Notes: generated from the letters alone by a model not told the origin. DNA of 64,000 nt from Novosphingobium terrae (GCF_017163935.1 NZ_JABVZR010000001.1:2232001-2296000); one strand, 5' to 3'. Positions 46,152-54,297 are shown, counted from the stretch's first letter. Translations and numbers: made by a program.

Positions 46152-47069
46152 TCAGCGCCGACGCGCCTTGGTCTGGTCCCGCCCACCGGAGCGGACCTGC
46201 CTGCACTCACGACGGAAGGTTTCGTAGCTGAAGCGCGGAACGGCCTGGCCAGCATAGAGGTGATGTTCACCCTGACGCACGCGATGGATGTCCTGAAGCA
46301 CCTCAGCATAGCCGTCGCGCATCGTGATGCCGGATGCTTTGACGCGAATGGCATGGTGCCTGCGCAAAGCCCGCGCGATCCGCCTCGCTTCAGCAGGCGC
46401 CTGGCGACGAGGGCGCAGCGAGGGTAGGCCGGCCTTCTGGCGACGGTGCTCGGCGAGCCAGCGCCTCACTGTGCCGGGATTGGCGTATTCGCCGAACCGT
46501 GTGCGGAGTTCGTCCGTCCAGTGTTGATGGAGGGCGATGGCGATCGCCTTTTCGCCGTTAGGCACGTCCAGTCCGTCGAGGAGTTCGCAATGTGCGCGGA
46601 TCACGGGATCCCAGTCGGATAGCACCTGCTGCTGCACCTTCTCGGCAGGCTGCGCGGACTCGAGCCGATAGTGGACGACGGTCGGCGTGTTCCGATCCAG
46701 CCTGCTTCCGGCACGCGCCCTAGTCGACACCGACTGCACGACGAAATCTTCCGCGATCGCTTGGCCGAAGCGTTCTAGGACGGTGGTCTGGATCGACGGG
46801 TCGTGGATAACGACCGTGATGCTCGGCTTTTTCTCGTCGAAATCGTCCATGCCGTCATCCGCCCCGATGCTGAAAGTGTTCGTGCCGTCCTGCAGATCGG
46901 AAGCCTCCCGACCGGCGTCAAGCGCACCGAACGAAATTTTCTCTTCGGTCGACGTCGCCGCGTCGCTGCGCGGGCCGAGCCCGCAGCGCTCGGTCAACTC
47001 GGGAAGGCGTATGAAAGCCTTGGGCAAATTTACCGCAGGAGGCGGGCATCGGGTCATCGGGTCGTCCAT
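46152..47069 (-). CDS. Possible transposase N-terminal fragment (Mu/TnsB-like), uncertain
   Basis: The open frame runs 46152-47105 (TTG at 47105); ATGs at 47069 and 47057 are more plausible starts, giving about 305 aa. Its second half resembles the DNA-binding N-terminus of Mu/TnsB/TniA-type transposases: an HTH-like ANPGTVRRWLAEHRRQKAG, then a basic LPSLRPRRQAPAEARRIARA, RRHHAIRVKASGITMRDGYA and FSYETFRRECRQV. No DDE catalytic core follows, since the frame ends at SGGRDQTKARRR before the DUF4365 gene. It could be a truncated transposase, a stand-alone DNA-binding protein, or another DNA-associated family. The adjacent motif array at 47618-47969 could be its binding site. Confidence 0.4.
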   Translation of the reverse strand: MDDPMTRCPPPAVNLPKAFIRLPELTERCGLGPRSDAATSTEEKISFGALDAGREASDLQDGTNTFSIGADDGMDDFDEKKPSITVVIHDPSIQTTVLERFGQAIAEDFVVQSVSTRARAGSRLDRNTPTVVHYRLESAQPAEKVQQQVLSDWDPVIRAHCELLDGLDVPNGEKAIAIALHQHWTDELRTRFGEYANPGTVRRWLAEHRRQKAGLPSLRPRRQAPAEARRIARALRRHHAIRVKASGITMRDGYAEVLQDIHRVRQGEHHLYAGQAVPRFSYETFRRECRQVRSGGRDQTKARRR

Positions 47070-47423
47070 CGCAACGCGCCCGTCCTTGGCCCAGGCGGAT
47101 CGCAATCAGGGTTGGACGCCCGCCGTTCACGTCCTCGAAGATGAGGGCGGCATCGACGGTCGCCTGGCCTTCCCCCGTTTTAGGATCGTCTCAAAGATCG
47201 CGGAAGGGCTCGCAGCCATTTTCTCGCAGGGCGCCTCTTCGCTTTAGCGCAGATCCTGCGGATGGCCTCGACCCCTTGGAAGCATTAAGATCCACCGACT
47301 TCCAGGATCTGAAAAGCGGTTGTCGCAACCGGCTGCCTGGGGGAAGCAGTTTGCTGCCAGATCATGAAACGACCGTGATCTCGAACGGTTGGAAACCGGC
47401 TCGCCTCGCGTGCACGGAGAGTT
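47070..47423. other. Gap left of the origin-like region
   Basis: Roughly 350 bases between the possible transposase fragment and the inverted repeat. Frames on both strands are short and low-complexity; I see no supported gene or RNA. Confidence 0.4.
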
Positions 47424-47472
47424 TCAGATCTCTTATCTCTTATCCAGTAAGATAGATAAGTAAGAGATCTGA
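47424..47472. repeat. 12-bp perfect inverted repeat, TCAGATCTCTTA
   Basis: TCAGATCTCTTA at 47424-47435 is mirrored exactly by TAAGAGATCTGA at 47461-47472. The 25-base loop itself contains TATC and GATA half-pairs. It sits at the left flank of the AT-rich tract and motif array, so it may be an operator, a terminator or part of a replicon/transposon end. It is followed by a GAGCGC repeat. Confidence 0.6.
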
Positions 47473-47515
47473 GCGCGAGCGCGAGCGTGACCGCGCGCAT
47501 GCGGCAGCTCCTTTC

Positions 47516-47617
47516 GAATATCAACAATTTCATACTGTTGATTTTCAAGATATTTTTAATTTCTTTCGAAAATCACTCAGAAAAGCTCGTGGTTAATAAA
47601 GGTAAAAATTTCTGCAG
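47516..47617. other. AT-rich tract (possible DNA-unwinding element)
   Basis: About 100 bases with roughly 27% G+C by direct count (bases 47521-47620), in a genome segment otherwise well above 60%. It includes TATTTTTAATTTCTTTCG and AATAAAGGTAAAAATTT, and a small inverted repeat TCAACA/TGTTGA. It directly abuts the DnaA-box-like array, the arrangement seen at replication origins. Confidence 0.5.
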
Positions 47618-47969
47618 TTATGCAGATGTGTGCATGTGAACACCGGATATCGCCCGGAAATTATGAACATGTGTGCTCCGCTATCCCCGAGTCGTGGCTC
47701 ATCACGCGCGCACATGTGTGCATAACCCCGGCAGCTTCGAACCAGTTCTAACCACTTTTGCGGCTACACCTGTGCATAATGGCATCCGCCTTCGTCATTG
47801 CTATCCGGTCGCAGGTTACACATGTGCATAATTTGTCGAGGTCCACGCCCAATTCGGGTCACACATGTGCATAATGGTTCCGGCAGCTGATTTTTCGCCC
47901 ACGCGGCGGGCTACACATGTGCAAAACGTCTCGGCCCTTTTGCGAAATTCGCGGCACACATGTGCATAA
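47618..47969. repeat. Array of eight DnaA-box-containing repeats, origin-like
   Basis: Eight copies of a 15-bp motif, consensus CACACATGTGCATAA. Two are inverted (47618-47632, 47661-47675; one mismatch each). Six are direct: 47711-47725 (two mismatches), 47765-47779 (two), 47817-47831 (one), 47860-47874 (exact), 47912-47926 (two), 47955-47969 (exact). Start-to-start steps among the direct copies are 54, 52, 43, 52 and 43, near 4-5 helical turns, and 43 between the inverted pair. The last nine bases, TGTGCATAA, are the reverse complement of the DnaA box TTATGCACA; five copies match it perfectly. Conservation extends beyond the 9-mer, e.g. TGGTTC after two copies. Origin, DnaA-titration site, iterons or transposase sites are all possible. 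Confidence 0.6.
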
Positions 47970-48068
47970 TGGTTCCTCCCATCGCTTCGGCAAGGAAGTG
48001 ATCCAGAGATCTCTGCATTCGATCCGCACGACGGCGCAAGCTGCGGCAGCCCGGTAGGCGGCCCGCGC

Positions 48069-48707
48069 CTACTGGCTCGATACCATCAGCGCATCCAGGG
48101 TCGGGGGCGTGATGGTGCCGGTGGCCTCCAGCCCCCTCTTGGTCTGGAAGCCCCGAAGGGCGGTCCGCAGCGCAGGCCCGACCAGGCCGTTGATAGGACC
48201 GTGGTAGTAGTCCTGCGCCAGCAGGGCGATCTGCACCCTGCGCACGATCGCGGCGAAGCGCTTGGTGCGCCCCGACAGCACGGGCAGCCCGTCCGGCGCC
48301 GGTGCGCTCGCCCGATCCGTGTTGGAGAACAGCGGCTGGACGGACGGCATGCTGACCGGAGGCGGGGGCGGAGGAGGTGGAGGCGCGGGCACCGCCGGAG
48401 CGGCCGGCACCGGCGAATAGTAGCCGCCCCCGTCATATCCGCCGGTGCTGGAGCGGTGGCTGGTATGGCTGTAGTGCCCTCCCCCGCCACCGCCCGAGCT
48501 GTGGCTGGCATGGCTGCTGTGACTGCTATGGCTGCTGTGGCTGGCCAAGGTCACCAGATGATCCTGCGAGAAGTTGCGCAGGACGCTGCCGTTGTTCGGG
48601 TCGTCGCCGCCGGTCGTGGTGATCTGGGGCTGCGCGGCCAGGGCGGGATCGTGCGAACCTAAGCCGGCGGCGAGCAGACTGGGAATGAGGAAGACGCGGC
48701 GCTTCAT
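48069..48707 (-). CDS. hxsA: HxsA, His-Xaa-Ser repeat precursor protein
   Basis: A 212-aa exported protein of the His-Xaa-Ser (Hxs) system. The signal peptide is MKRRVFLIPSLLAAGLGS-type. The mature part has the hallmark repeat SHSSHSSHSSHASHSS with a glycine run, then HYSHTSHRSS, a proline stretch, and a C-terminal peptidoglycan-binding-like domain (HGPINGLVGPALRTALRGFQ, then TKRGLEATGTITPPTLDALM). The ATG at 48707 overlaps the hxsC stop (ATGA), so a longer upstream frame is rejected. The repeat is the presumed target of modification by the radical-SAM enzymes HxsB and HxsC. A small hairpin (GTAGGCG/CGCCTAC, 48054-48072) overlaps the stop. Confidence 0.9.
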   Translation of the reverse strand: MKRRVFLIPSLLAAGLGSHDPALAAQPQITTTGGDDPNNGSVLRNFSQDHLVTLASHSSHSSHSSHASHSSGGGGGGHYSHTSHRSSTGGYDGGGYYSPVPAAPAVPAPPPPPPPPPVSMPSVQPLFSNTDRASAPAPDGLPVLSGRTKRFAAIVRRVQIALLAQDYYHGPINGLVGPALRTALRGFQTKRGLEATGTITPPTLDALMVSSQ

Positions 48708-49789
48708 AGGGGCTCCACCATCGCACCGGCCTCTTCGTCCGGGTGCCATTCGAAAAATCCGCTGCAGTTGGCCTGCTCGGCGCATCCTGTGCAGGCGGTC
48801 GGATACTTGCGCTTCCAGTCGGAGATGGAGGCGATTGCGACACCCCGGTAGGCGGGAGGGACGGTGCAGCGCGGGAAATTGAAGAGCTGCGCCCTCACCC
48901 CGTGCATCGTGGCCCAGTCGATGGCTCCGGCCACCATCTGGAACTGATCACGGTGGTCTACGAAAAGCGTGCGCCAGCGCCCCTTGGCGAAGCCGATATG
49001 CTCGAGCTGCATGATCGACCAGACCTCGACGAAGCGCAGCCGGGAAGCCACGAACCTGGACAGTTCAGGCAGAGCCGCCAGATTGGACGACACCAGCACG
49101 GTGCGCAGCTCGACGCGGGCCCCGGCCATCAGCAGAGTGGCAAGACCGTCCTGCAGCGCGTCGAAGGCACCTTCCTTGCCCACGATCTCGTCGTGTAGCG
49201 GCGCGGAGGCCGCATAGAGCGGCACGCCCCAGCTCACCTTGCGGTAGAGCGGATCGCGCAGACGGGGCACGTCATCCTCGGTGAAGTGCTGCCCATTGGA
49301 GAGGATATGGAAGCTCAGATCCGGCCGCTGGCGCAGGACGCGCTCCACCATGGAGAGGAGCTGATCCTTGTAGAGGGTCGGCTCGCCGCCCGAGATCCCG
49401 ATGTGGAGGCCTGGTTCGGCGAGCAGGCAGGCATCTTCCAGATAGGCGAAGCGATCGACGTGGGTCTTCTTGGGCGGCTGGGAGCACATCACGCAGAGCT
49501 GGTCGCACCGCTCGGTCACCAGCAGGGTGTTGTGGGGCGAGCCGGCCCGCAGGATGCGCTCGACGCGCCCAGTGCGGGGCTGGACGAGGACGACGTCACC
49601 GTCGAGCGCTTCCGCAGTCGCGCCATCAATCGCGAGAATGCCGCCGGCGCCGGCATAGGTCACGCCGCCATCGTCCTCGTCGACCATCAGCGAATCCCAC
49701 ACGCCGTCTACCGGCCCCTCGCCCGAGCGCAGGCGGGTGACGAACGGGGCTTCGGCGTCGCTCATCGCGGGAAGAACGAGAGGGATCAT
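48704..49789 (-). CDS. hxsC: HxsC, radical-SAM maturase of the His-Xaa-Ser system
   Basis: A 361-aa radical S-adenosylmethionine enzyme. The [4Fe-4S]-binding C-x3-C-x2-C motif is in LLVTERCDQLCVMCSQP (C95, C99, C102). A GGEPTL segment follows (HIGISGGEPTLYKDQLL), typical of SAM-binding in this superfamily. Late cysteines in ACTGCAEQANCSGFFEW could hold an auxiliary cluster. The start overlaps the hxsB stop (ATGA) and its own stop overlaps hxsA. The length and placement between hxsB and hxsA match the described Hxs pair. The modification chemistry is unknown. Confidence 0.9.
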   Translation of the reverse strand: MIPLVLPAMSDAEAPFVTRLRSGEGPVDGVWDSLMVDEDDGGVTYAGAGGILAIDGATAEALDGDVVLVQPRTGRVERILRAGSPHNTLLVTERCDQLCVMCSQPPKKTHVDRFAYLEDACLLAEPGLHIGISGGEPTLYKDQLLSMVERVLRQRPDLSFHILSNGQHFTEDDVPRLRDPLYRKVSWGVPLYAASAPLHDEIVGKEGAFDALQDGLATLLMAGARVELRTVLVSSNLAALPELSRFVASRLRFVEVWSIMQLEHIGFAKGRWRTLFVDHRDQFQMVAGAIDWATMHGVRAQLFNFPRCTVPPAYRGVAIASISDWKRKYPTACTGCAEQANCSGFFEWHPDEEAGAMVEPL

Positions 49790-51201
49790 GCCAGCACGTC
49801 CCCGAAGGCCTCGGGCGTGCCGGGCAGCCGCAGCCAGCGGCCGAGCGAATAGCGCACCGCAGGATCCTCGTCGTAGATCAGCGTGAACACGAAGTCGAAG
49901 AGGTGGAGATGCCGGCGGCAGAACTCGGTTTCCTCGCGCGGCATGTCGATCCGCCCGTAGCGGGCGATGTCGTCGATCAGATCGCGGCCGCAGTAGGGCT
50001 GATAGGCGCAGCGTCGGCAGGCCGGATCGTCGTCGTTGCTGGCATGGCGGTTGAGCGTATCACGCGCCTGCGTGTTCCAGCCTTCCGCGATCGTGCCGAT
50101 GGACAGATCGATGACGCCGGAGCGCGAGAGCATGCGCGCCTCGTCGGTCGGAAAGACGGTGCCGTCGTGATCGACCACGATGTAGTCGACGCCCATGGGA
50201 TTGGGGCTGCGCAGATCGACGTGGCGTTCGCGGCCTGGATAGAAGATGCGCCGCAGGGCGATGCTGAAGTATGTCTCCTCCAGAACCCTGCTGCGATCCT
50301 CCCAGTTGCGCCGGATGATGCGGCGCACGAAGGCCTCGTAGTAGCGGCGCCATTCGTCGCCCTGCTCGCGCGACGCCTTGTGGCGCTTGCGGGCGAAGCC
50401 CTGGAAGTTGATCGGCCGTAGGAAGATGCTCTCGAAGCCGTGGTCGACATAGCTCTGGATCAGGCCGTCGATGTCGGGCGGCGAGACGGGATCGATGGTT
50501 GGTAGGGCCGAGATCTTGGTCGGTCCGTAGCGCTCGGTCAGCATCCTGAGGTTGGCAAGGAACTGCTCCGTCATCGCGGGCGCCCCGGTCCGATTGTGGC
50601 CGTGGGTCATGGCGTCGCCGTCGAGCGAGGTGCTGATGAAGACGTCGGGGCGATCGAAGATGGCCAGCACCTCCTCGGTCACGTTCTGAAGGTTGGTGCA
50701 AATGACGAACTCGGCGCGCTCGAAGCGGGCGCACCGCTCCATGACCGCGCGGATGAGGTCGGGACGCAGGGTGGGCTCGCCGCCCTGGAACTCGATTTTC
50801 ACCCGCCGGGCTTCCAGCGAATCCACGCATGCGAGCACGGCAGCCAGCGTCTCCTCGCTCCAGTCGAACCCCTTGCGCCCCTCGGCGACGCGGGAGACCT
50901 GACAGTAGGAGCAGGACAGGTTGCAACGCAGGGTCGGCACCAGGATCAGATAGTCGAGCTGGCTGACCGGGGATGACCGCCGGAAGAGATCGAGCGTGCG
51001 GGCCGCCGAGGCGAGCCTGTCGCCGGGGGAGACGACGTGGCCGTTCAGGCCCAGGAACGCCCGGTCGGAATCGTCGAGCCAGCCATGCTCCAACCTGTCC
51101 AGCGCCGGTCCCGACGCCAGGAAGAAGCTGCCGGTCTCGGCGACGCAGAGGTTGCGCCCGTCATCGAGCGGCCGTGCCTTCAGGGAGGTGTGCACCATCA
51201 T
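49786..51201 (-). CDS. hxsB: HxsB, radical-SAM maturase of the His-Xaa-Ser system
   Basis: A 471-aa radical-SAM protein. The cluster motif is LVPTLRCNLSCSYCQVSRVA (C93, C97, C100), followed by KIEFQGGEPTLRPDLI. Near the C-terminus CRRCAYQPYCGRD is SPASM/twitch-like and probably binds an auxiliary cluster. Length and motif layout fit HxsB. It is the first gene of the hxsB-hxsC-hxsA operon, all joined by ATGA overlaps. In the classic system a small hxsD gene lies just upstream. Here the space between this start and the plus-strand gene at 51468 is too short and holds no recognisable hxsD. Confidence 0.9.
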   Translation of the reverse strand: MMVHTSLKARPLDDGRNLCVAETGSFFLASGPALDRLEHGWLDDSDRAFLGLNGHVVSPGDRLASAARTLDLFRRSSPVSQLDYLILVPTLRCNLSCSYCQVSRVAEGRKGFDWSEETLAAVLACVDSLEARRVKIEFQGGEPTLRPDLIRAVMERCARFERAEFVICTNLQNVTEEVLAIFDRPDVFISTSLDGDAMTHGHNRTGAPAMTEQFLANLRMLTERYGPTKISALPTIDPVSPPDIDGLIQSYVDHGFESIFLRPINFQGFARKRHKASREQGDEWRRYYEAFVRRIIRRNWEDRSRVLEETYFSIALRRIFYPGRERHVDLRSPNPMGVDYIVVDHDGTVFPTDEARMLSRSGVIDLSIGTIAEGWNTQARDTLNRHASNDDDPACRRCAYQPYCGRDLIDDIARYGRIDMPREETEFCRRHLHLFDFVFTLIYDEDPAVRYSLGRWLRLPGTPEAFGDVLA

Positions 51202-51467
51202 CCGGAAGGCTCAGCGCATTCCTGGAGGCGATATCCGGCCGCCCGATGACGCGGCCACTCTGTCCCTTGTCAGCACCGCGCCGGCACCGGATCCGCGCCG
51301 ACCGGACGCGACCTTAGAAGAAATGAAATTCATCTTTGCCCCCGCATGTCGGCGCAAGCATTATCGGCATGGCATCCAATAGGCAAATGAAAGAGAACAG
51401 CTGCGAAGCGGTTGCCCTGATGGACATCTTCGCTAAAGAAAGGCGCTGACGATTTAGGGGGAGCGGT

Positions 51468-52136
51468 GTGATCGATCCGAGGAAGCAACGTCAGACGCCT
51501 TCTTTTCCGCCTCCGGTTCCGACACCGGGAGCGCCCAAGAAGGCAGGCGGCTGGGGCCCGCTCGCATTTTTCGGCGCCATCGTCGTCGGCGCCCTGGCGC
51601 TAGGCCAGTGCTCTACCAGTAGCAGGAACGCTGGATCCGCCGCAACCGACGTGGCGCAGAACGCCATCGGCAGCGCCATCGATGCCCAGACCGCACAGGG
51701 CGTGCCCATAGTAACGCCTCTGAGCAAGAGCGATGTCCAGATCGGCATGAGCCACCTCAGGCAGGTCGCGAAGGCGGAGGGGCTCGCCGGCGAGATGATC
51801 TACAGCCAGAACTGCTACGATGCACTGAGCCGACACTTCACCTGGCCCAAGCTAGACCAGTGCGGCGCGTTCGATCTGGGTGCGGCCCAGTCCCTGGGCG
51901 ACGGCACCGCCACCGGCTTCGACAAGGAAATCGCCTGGTTCCAGAGCGAGGCTGCGGCAGGACGCTACATCAAGGGGGCCACGGCGGCGGGCGAGGAGGC
52001 CGAGAAGGCCGACGTGCGCCTGAACGACCTGCAGACCCGGGTGACAGCCGGCCATCCGGTCGGGTTCAAGGGTGAACAGCCGGCCGGCGGCATTCCGGCA
52101 AGTGCCGACGCAGTAGCGCCGGAGGCGGCACAATGA
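51468..52136 (+). CDS. Single-pass membrane protein next to the Hxs operon
   Basis: A 222-aa protein starting at GTG with an AGGGGGAG ribosome-binding site. A proline-rich cytoplasmic N-terminus (FPPPVPTPGAPKKAGGW) precedes one membrane helix (LAFFGAIVVGALALGQC). A long hydrophilic extracytoplasmic part contains IYSQNCYDALSRHFTWPKLD. No family recognised. It is divergent from hxsB, sharing a 266-base promoter region, and its stop overlaps the start of the DUF3761 protein (ATGA). A link to the Hxs system is possible from position only. Confidence 0.7.
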   Translation: MIDPRKQRQTPSFPPPVPTPGAPKKAGGWGPLAFFGAIVVGALALGQCSTSSRNAGSAATDVAQNAIGSAIDAQTAQGVPIVTPLSKSDVQIGMSHLRQVAKAEGLAGEMIYSQNCYDALSRHFTWPKLDQCGAFDLGAAQSLGDGTATGFDKEIAWFQSEAAAGRYIKGATAAGEEAEKADVRLNDLQTRVTAGHPVGFKGEQPAGGIPASADAVAPEAAQ

Positions 52137-52465
52137 GAAAGCCCCTGCCCCACTCCGCTCGCTCTGGCCGCGCCCTCGCGGCTACGCGCCTACTCGCCGC
52201 GATCGTTCTGGGTGTCGCCACGCTCATCGCGTCAACCGGCGAAGCCCGGATCTCTCACCGCCATGCCAATTATGCGACCTACCACGGCTTCGGCCCTTCA
52301 ACCGGTCGCCACTATCGAAACGTCGATGGCAATTCAGTGCACGCTCCCATGCAGGCGGCCAGCCGCCCGGCGGGTGCATCGGCTCATTGTCGCGATGGAT
52401 CCTGGAGCTTCAGCCAGCACCATCGCGGCACCTGCTCGCATCATGGCGGGGTGGCAAGCTGGTGA
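52133..52465 (+). CDS. DUF3761-domain exported protein
   Basis: A 110-aa protein with a basic N-terminus followed by LLAAIVLGVATLIASTGEA, a signal peptide or anchor. The C-terminal segment SAHCRDGSWSFSQHHRGTCS then HHGGVASW is the DUF3761 signature, with two conserved cysteines that could form a disulfide. The same motif appears in short secreted proteins of many bacteria. It overlaps both neighbours: its start with the upstream stop, its TGA with a GTG that opens the next small frame. The role is unknown. Confidence 0.8.
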   Translation: MRKPLPHSARSGRALAATRLLAAIVLGVATLIASTGEARISHRHANYATYHGFGPSTGRHYRNVDGNSVHAPMQAASRPAGASAHCRDGSWSFSQHHRGTCSHHGGVASW

Positions 52466-52593
52466 GCCGCAGGGACCATCGTGACCGTTCCAATCGGTGG
52501 CCCCTGCTGGAGGCGGCTGTTCTGGGCGGACTCATGCTACTCGGCCTGGCCACCACCGCAATCGACTGGATGAAGGGATTGCTGTTGCCCTGA
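52462..52593 (+). CDS. Small membrane protein (43 aa)
   Basis: A GTG at 52462 overlaps the DUF3761 stop, giving a 43-aa frame beginning MSRRDHRDRSNRWPLLEAAV with one hydrophobic segment (AAVLGGLMLLGLATTAIDW). The overlap and charge-then-helix pattern suggest a real single-pass peptide, but there is no homology support. Confidence 0.45.
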   Translation: MSRRDHRDRSNRWPLLEAAVLGGLMLLGLATTAIDWMKGLLLP

Positions 52594-52908
52594 GGTAAGG
52601 GTTCTCCGGCCCGCCAGGGCAAAACGCCCGCGTTACCTCGGCCACGCGGACTTAGGAGAACAGCTATGATCGAGGCGCTGTCCTATGAGCGCCACTTGTC
52701 AACTTGAGCTGACGGATGCCATTTCACGATATTCGCCACATTAATCGCGACCTATAATTAAAAATGGATTTCACTTTATTTATATTTTGCAAATATGCAA
52801 TATAGTGTTAAATTTTTAGCACTTTCTTATTAGCTTAATACTGAATATTATCATTGATACATCAAATGTGATTCTACACCTTATAAACTTCTAGATAGGG
52901 GGCGAATC
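52594..52908. promoter_or_regulatory. AT-rich promoter region of the exported protein gene
   Basis: About 315 bases, strikingly AT-rich after 52700. It includes TTGCA/TGCAA arms at 52787-52800 and a TATAGT just beyond, then AGGGGGCG as the ribosome-binding site of the next gene. No coding frame is supported. The low GC suggests recent acquisition. Confidence 0.45.
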
Positions 52909-53910
52909 ATGTTCATGGGATTTTCTGCAAAACGCTGGAATGCGTCGTTTTATCTGGCGTCCTGCGCCGCGTTGGTCGCCACTCCGGCGCAAGCCGATAC
53001 CGCTACCGGCATTCTCGCCGGATTGGGACTCACCGCGGCGAGCGGCGACACCAAGGTGAATACGGACGGGACGATGAGCGAGGCATCAATCCGCAATGCA
53101 ATGCTCTTGCGACAGGCCGCGACGAAAATCGACGTCAGTAAGGTTCCCACTGATGGGAAGATATTGATTCTTGACGGAACAAGCACCGCAGACTTCTCGC
53201 AATACGATATGGTACTTGCGCAGCTTGATCAGGCCGTATCGGTCGTGGATTCTGCCAGTTCGTGCGTAAGACCTTTGGACATGCAAATCGATGAAGAGAG
53301 TGTAGCTAAGGCCGCCGTGGGAGCGATCGCTACGGATACATCCGTCTCAACCATCAAGACCAGTCTCACGTCGAACATGCTTTTCTCGGAAATCGCCGCA
53401 AACCATCCAGGACAATTTCTCTTTTCCGGTGACGTCGTCAAGATCAATCCCCAGAATTCGAAGGTCATGACGGCCTATGAAAGCCTCATGAGCAAGACGA
53501 ACGCTCTTGCCGCCAAGGGCTGCACCGGCGATGATGTCAAGAAGGCTGTAAGCAGTGCCCAAGCGTTGATTACCAATCTTAACACCGCGCCAGACAAGAC
53601 AGGCCTCACGCCACTCATTGCGGCAATGCGGTCTGAGGCGCTGAGCAGAACGGTGACGCATGTTCTGCGAGTCAATATTGAATATCAGGGCGGAACGAGC
53701 GTGGTTCGATCAGGTATCCAGTTCAAACTCGGCATTCCCGGAGCCGTCTTGGTGGCGAACGGCGTTGTGGTGTCTTGGCATCTATCTGACGCGACCAGCG
53801 GCGTCATCACCGGAAGCGGAGTCGTGATCTGCAAGACATCGCCAGTCAATTACAAGGATGTCTACAAGAACAATAAGACAATCGATCAATCCGCTTGCAA
53901 CCCCATCTGA
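52909..53910 (+). CDS. Exported hypothetical protein, foreign-looking
   Basis: A 333-aa protein with a Sec signal peptide (SFYLASCAALVATPAQA, cut before DTATG). The mature protein is rich in Ser, Thr, Val and Lys. Residues 40-240 are mainly helical (EASIRNAMLLRQAATKIDVS). The C-terminal ~90 residues look like beta strands (VLRVNIEYQGGTSVVRSGIQ and LVANGVVVSWHLSD). Four cysteines may form disulfides. The family is not recognised. Codon use looks less GC-biased than its neighbours, and an AT-rich upstream region supports horizontal acquisition. The AGGGGGCG ribosome-binding site is strong. Confidence 0.7.
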   Translation: MFMGFSAKRWNASFYLASCAALVATPAQADTATGILAGLGLTAASGDTKVNTDGTMSEASIRNAMLLRQAATKIDVSKVPTDGKILILDGTSTADFSQYDMVLAQLDQAVSVVDSASSCVRPLDMQIDEESVAKAAVGAIATDTSVSTIKTSLTSNMLFSEIAANHPGQFLFSGDVVKINPQNSKVMTAYESLMSKTNALAAKGCTGDDVKKAVSSAQALITNLNTAPDKTGLTPLIAAMRSEALSRTVTHVLRVNIEYQGGTSVVRSGIQFKLGIPGAVLVANGVVVSWHLSDATSGVITGSGVVICKTSPVNYKDVYKNNKTIDQSACNPI

Positions 53911-54297
53911 CTATTCGCCACTGCTGGTGCTGAACGAGAGGCCTCGTGCCACTGCGGCGGCGGCGCCCCCCAACCGCTGCGCCATGGCCAGGCGATTGCA
54001 ACAAAAGATGATCTGACGGGATTCTACATTGGCATAATCTGCATGATCTGCATGTTAGTCTGGGTGCCTCGCCCCAGATTTCCGCCTATGAGCAATGGGC
54101 TATCGATGTCGGCTTCTTCGATTGCATTCCGAGAACGAGAGCGGAGCTCGTGGGGTCGGAGGTCCTCTCACTGAAAAAAGAGGCCAGCCCTAGTGCCGGC
54201 CTTCTGGAAGTTGGGAGTTGCTGAAATGGCCAATCGGCTTACGTTCATGCCAGGCGCTCGGCCGACTTGAATGGACACCCAGGCGATGGAGTGAATT
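53911..54297. other. Gap between the exported protein and nuclease-like gene
   Basis: About 390 bases without a supported gene. The only structure I see is an imperfect hairpin at 54181-54204 (AGGCC/GGCCT outer stem, loop CCTAGT) preceded by GAAAAAAG, which would read as a terminator for minus-strand transcription. Confidence 0.4.

Noticed and set aside
47285..47548. 87-aa minus-strand frame over the 12-bp inverted repeat
   Set aside because: It crosses the palindrome and low-complexity sequence and has no protein-like features.
47618..47969. CRISPR array reading of the repeats
   Set aside because: Repeats are only 15 bp, imperfect, in both orientations and with unequal short spacing; no cas gene is present.
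51211..51333. 40-aa minus-strand frame just upstream of hxsB, candidate hxsD
   Set aside because: It is much shorter than HxsD (~100 aa), is low-complexity Ser/Gly/Arg-rich and shows no resemblance to that family.
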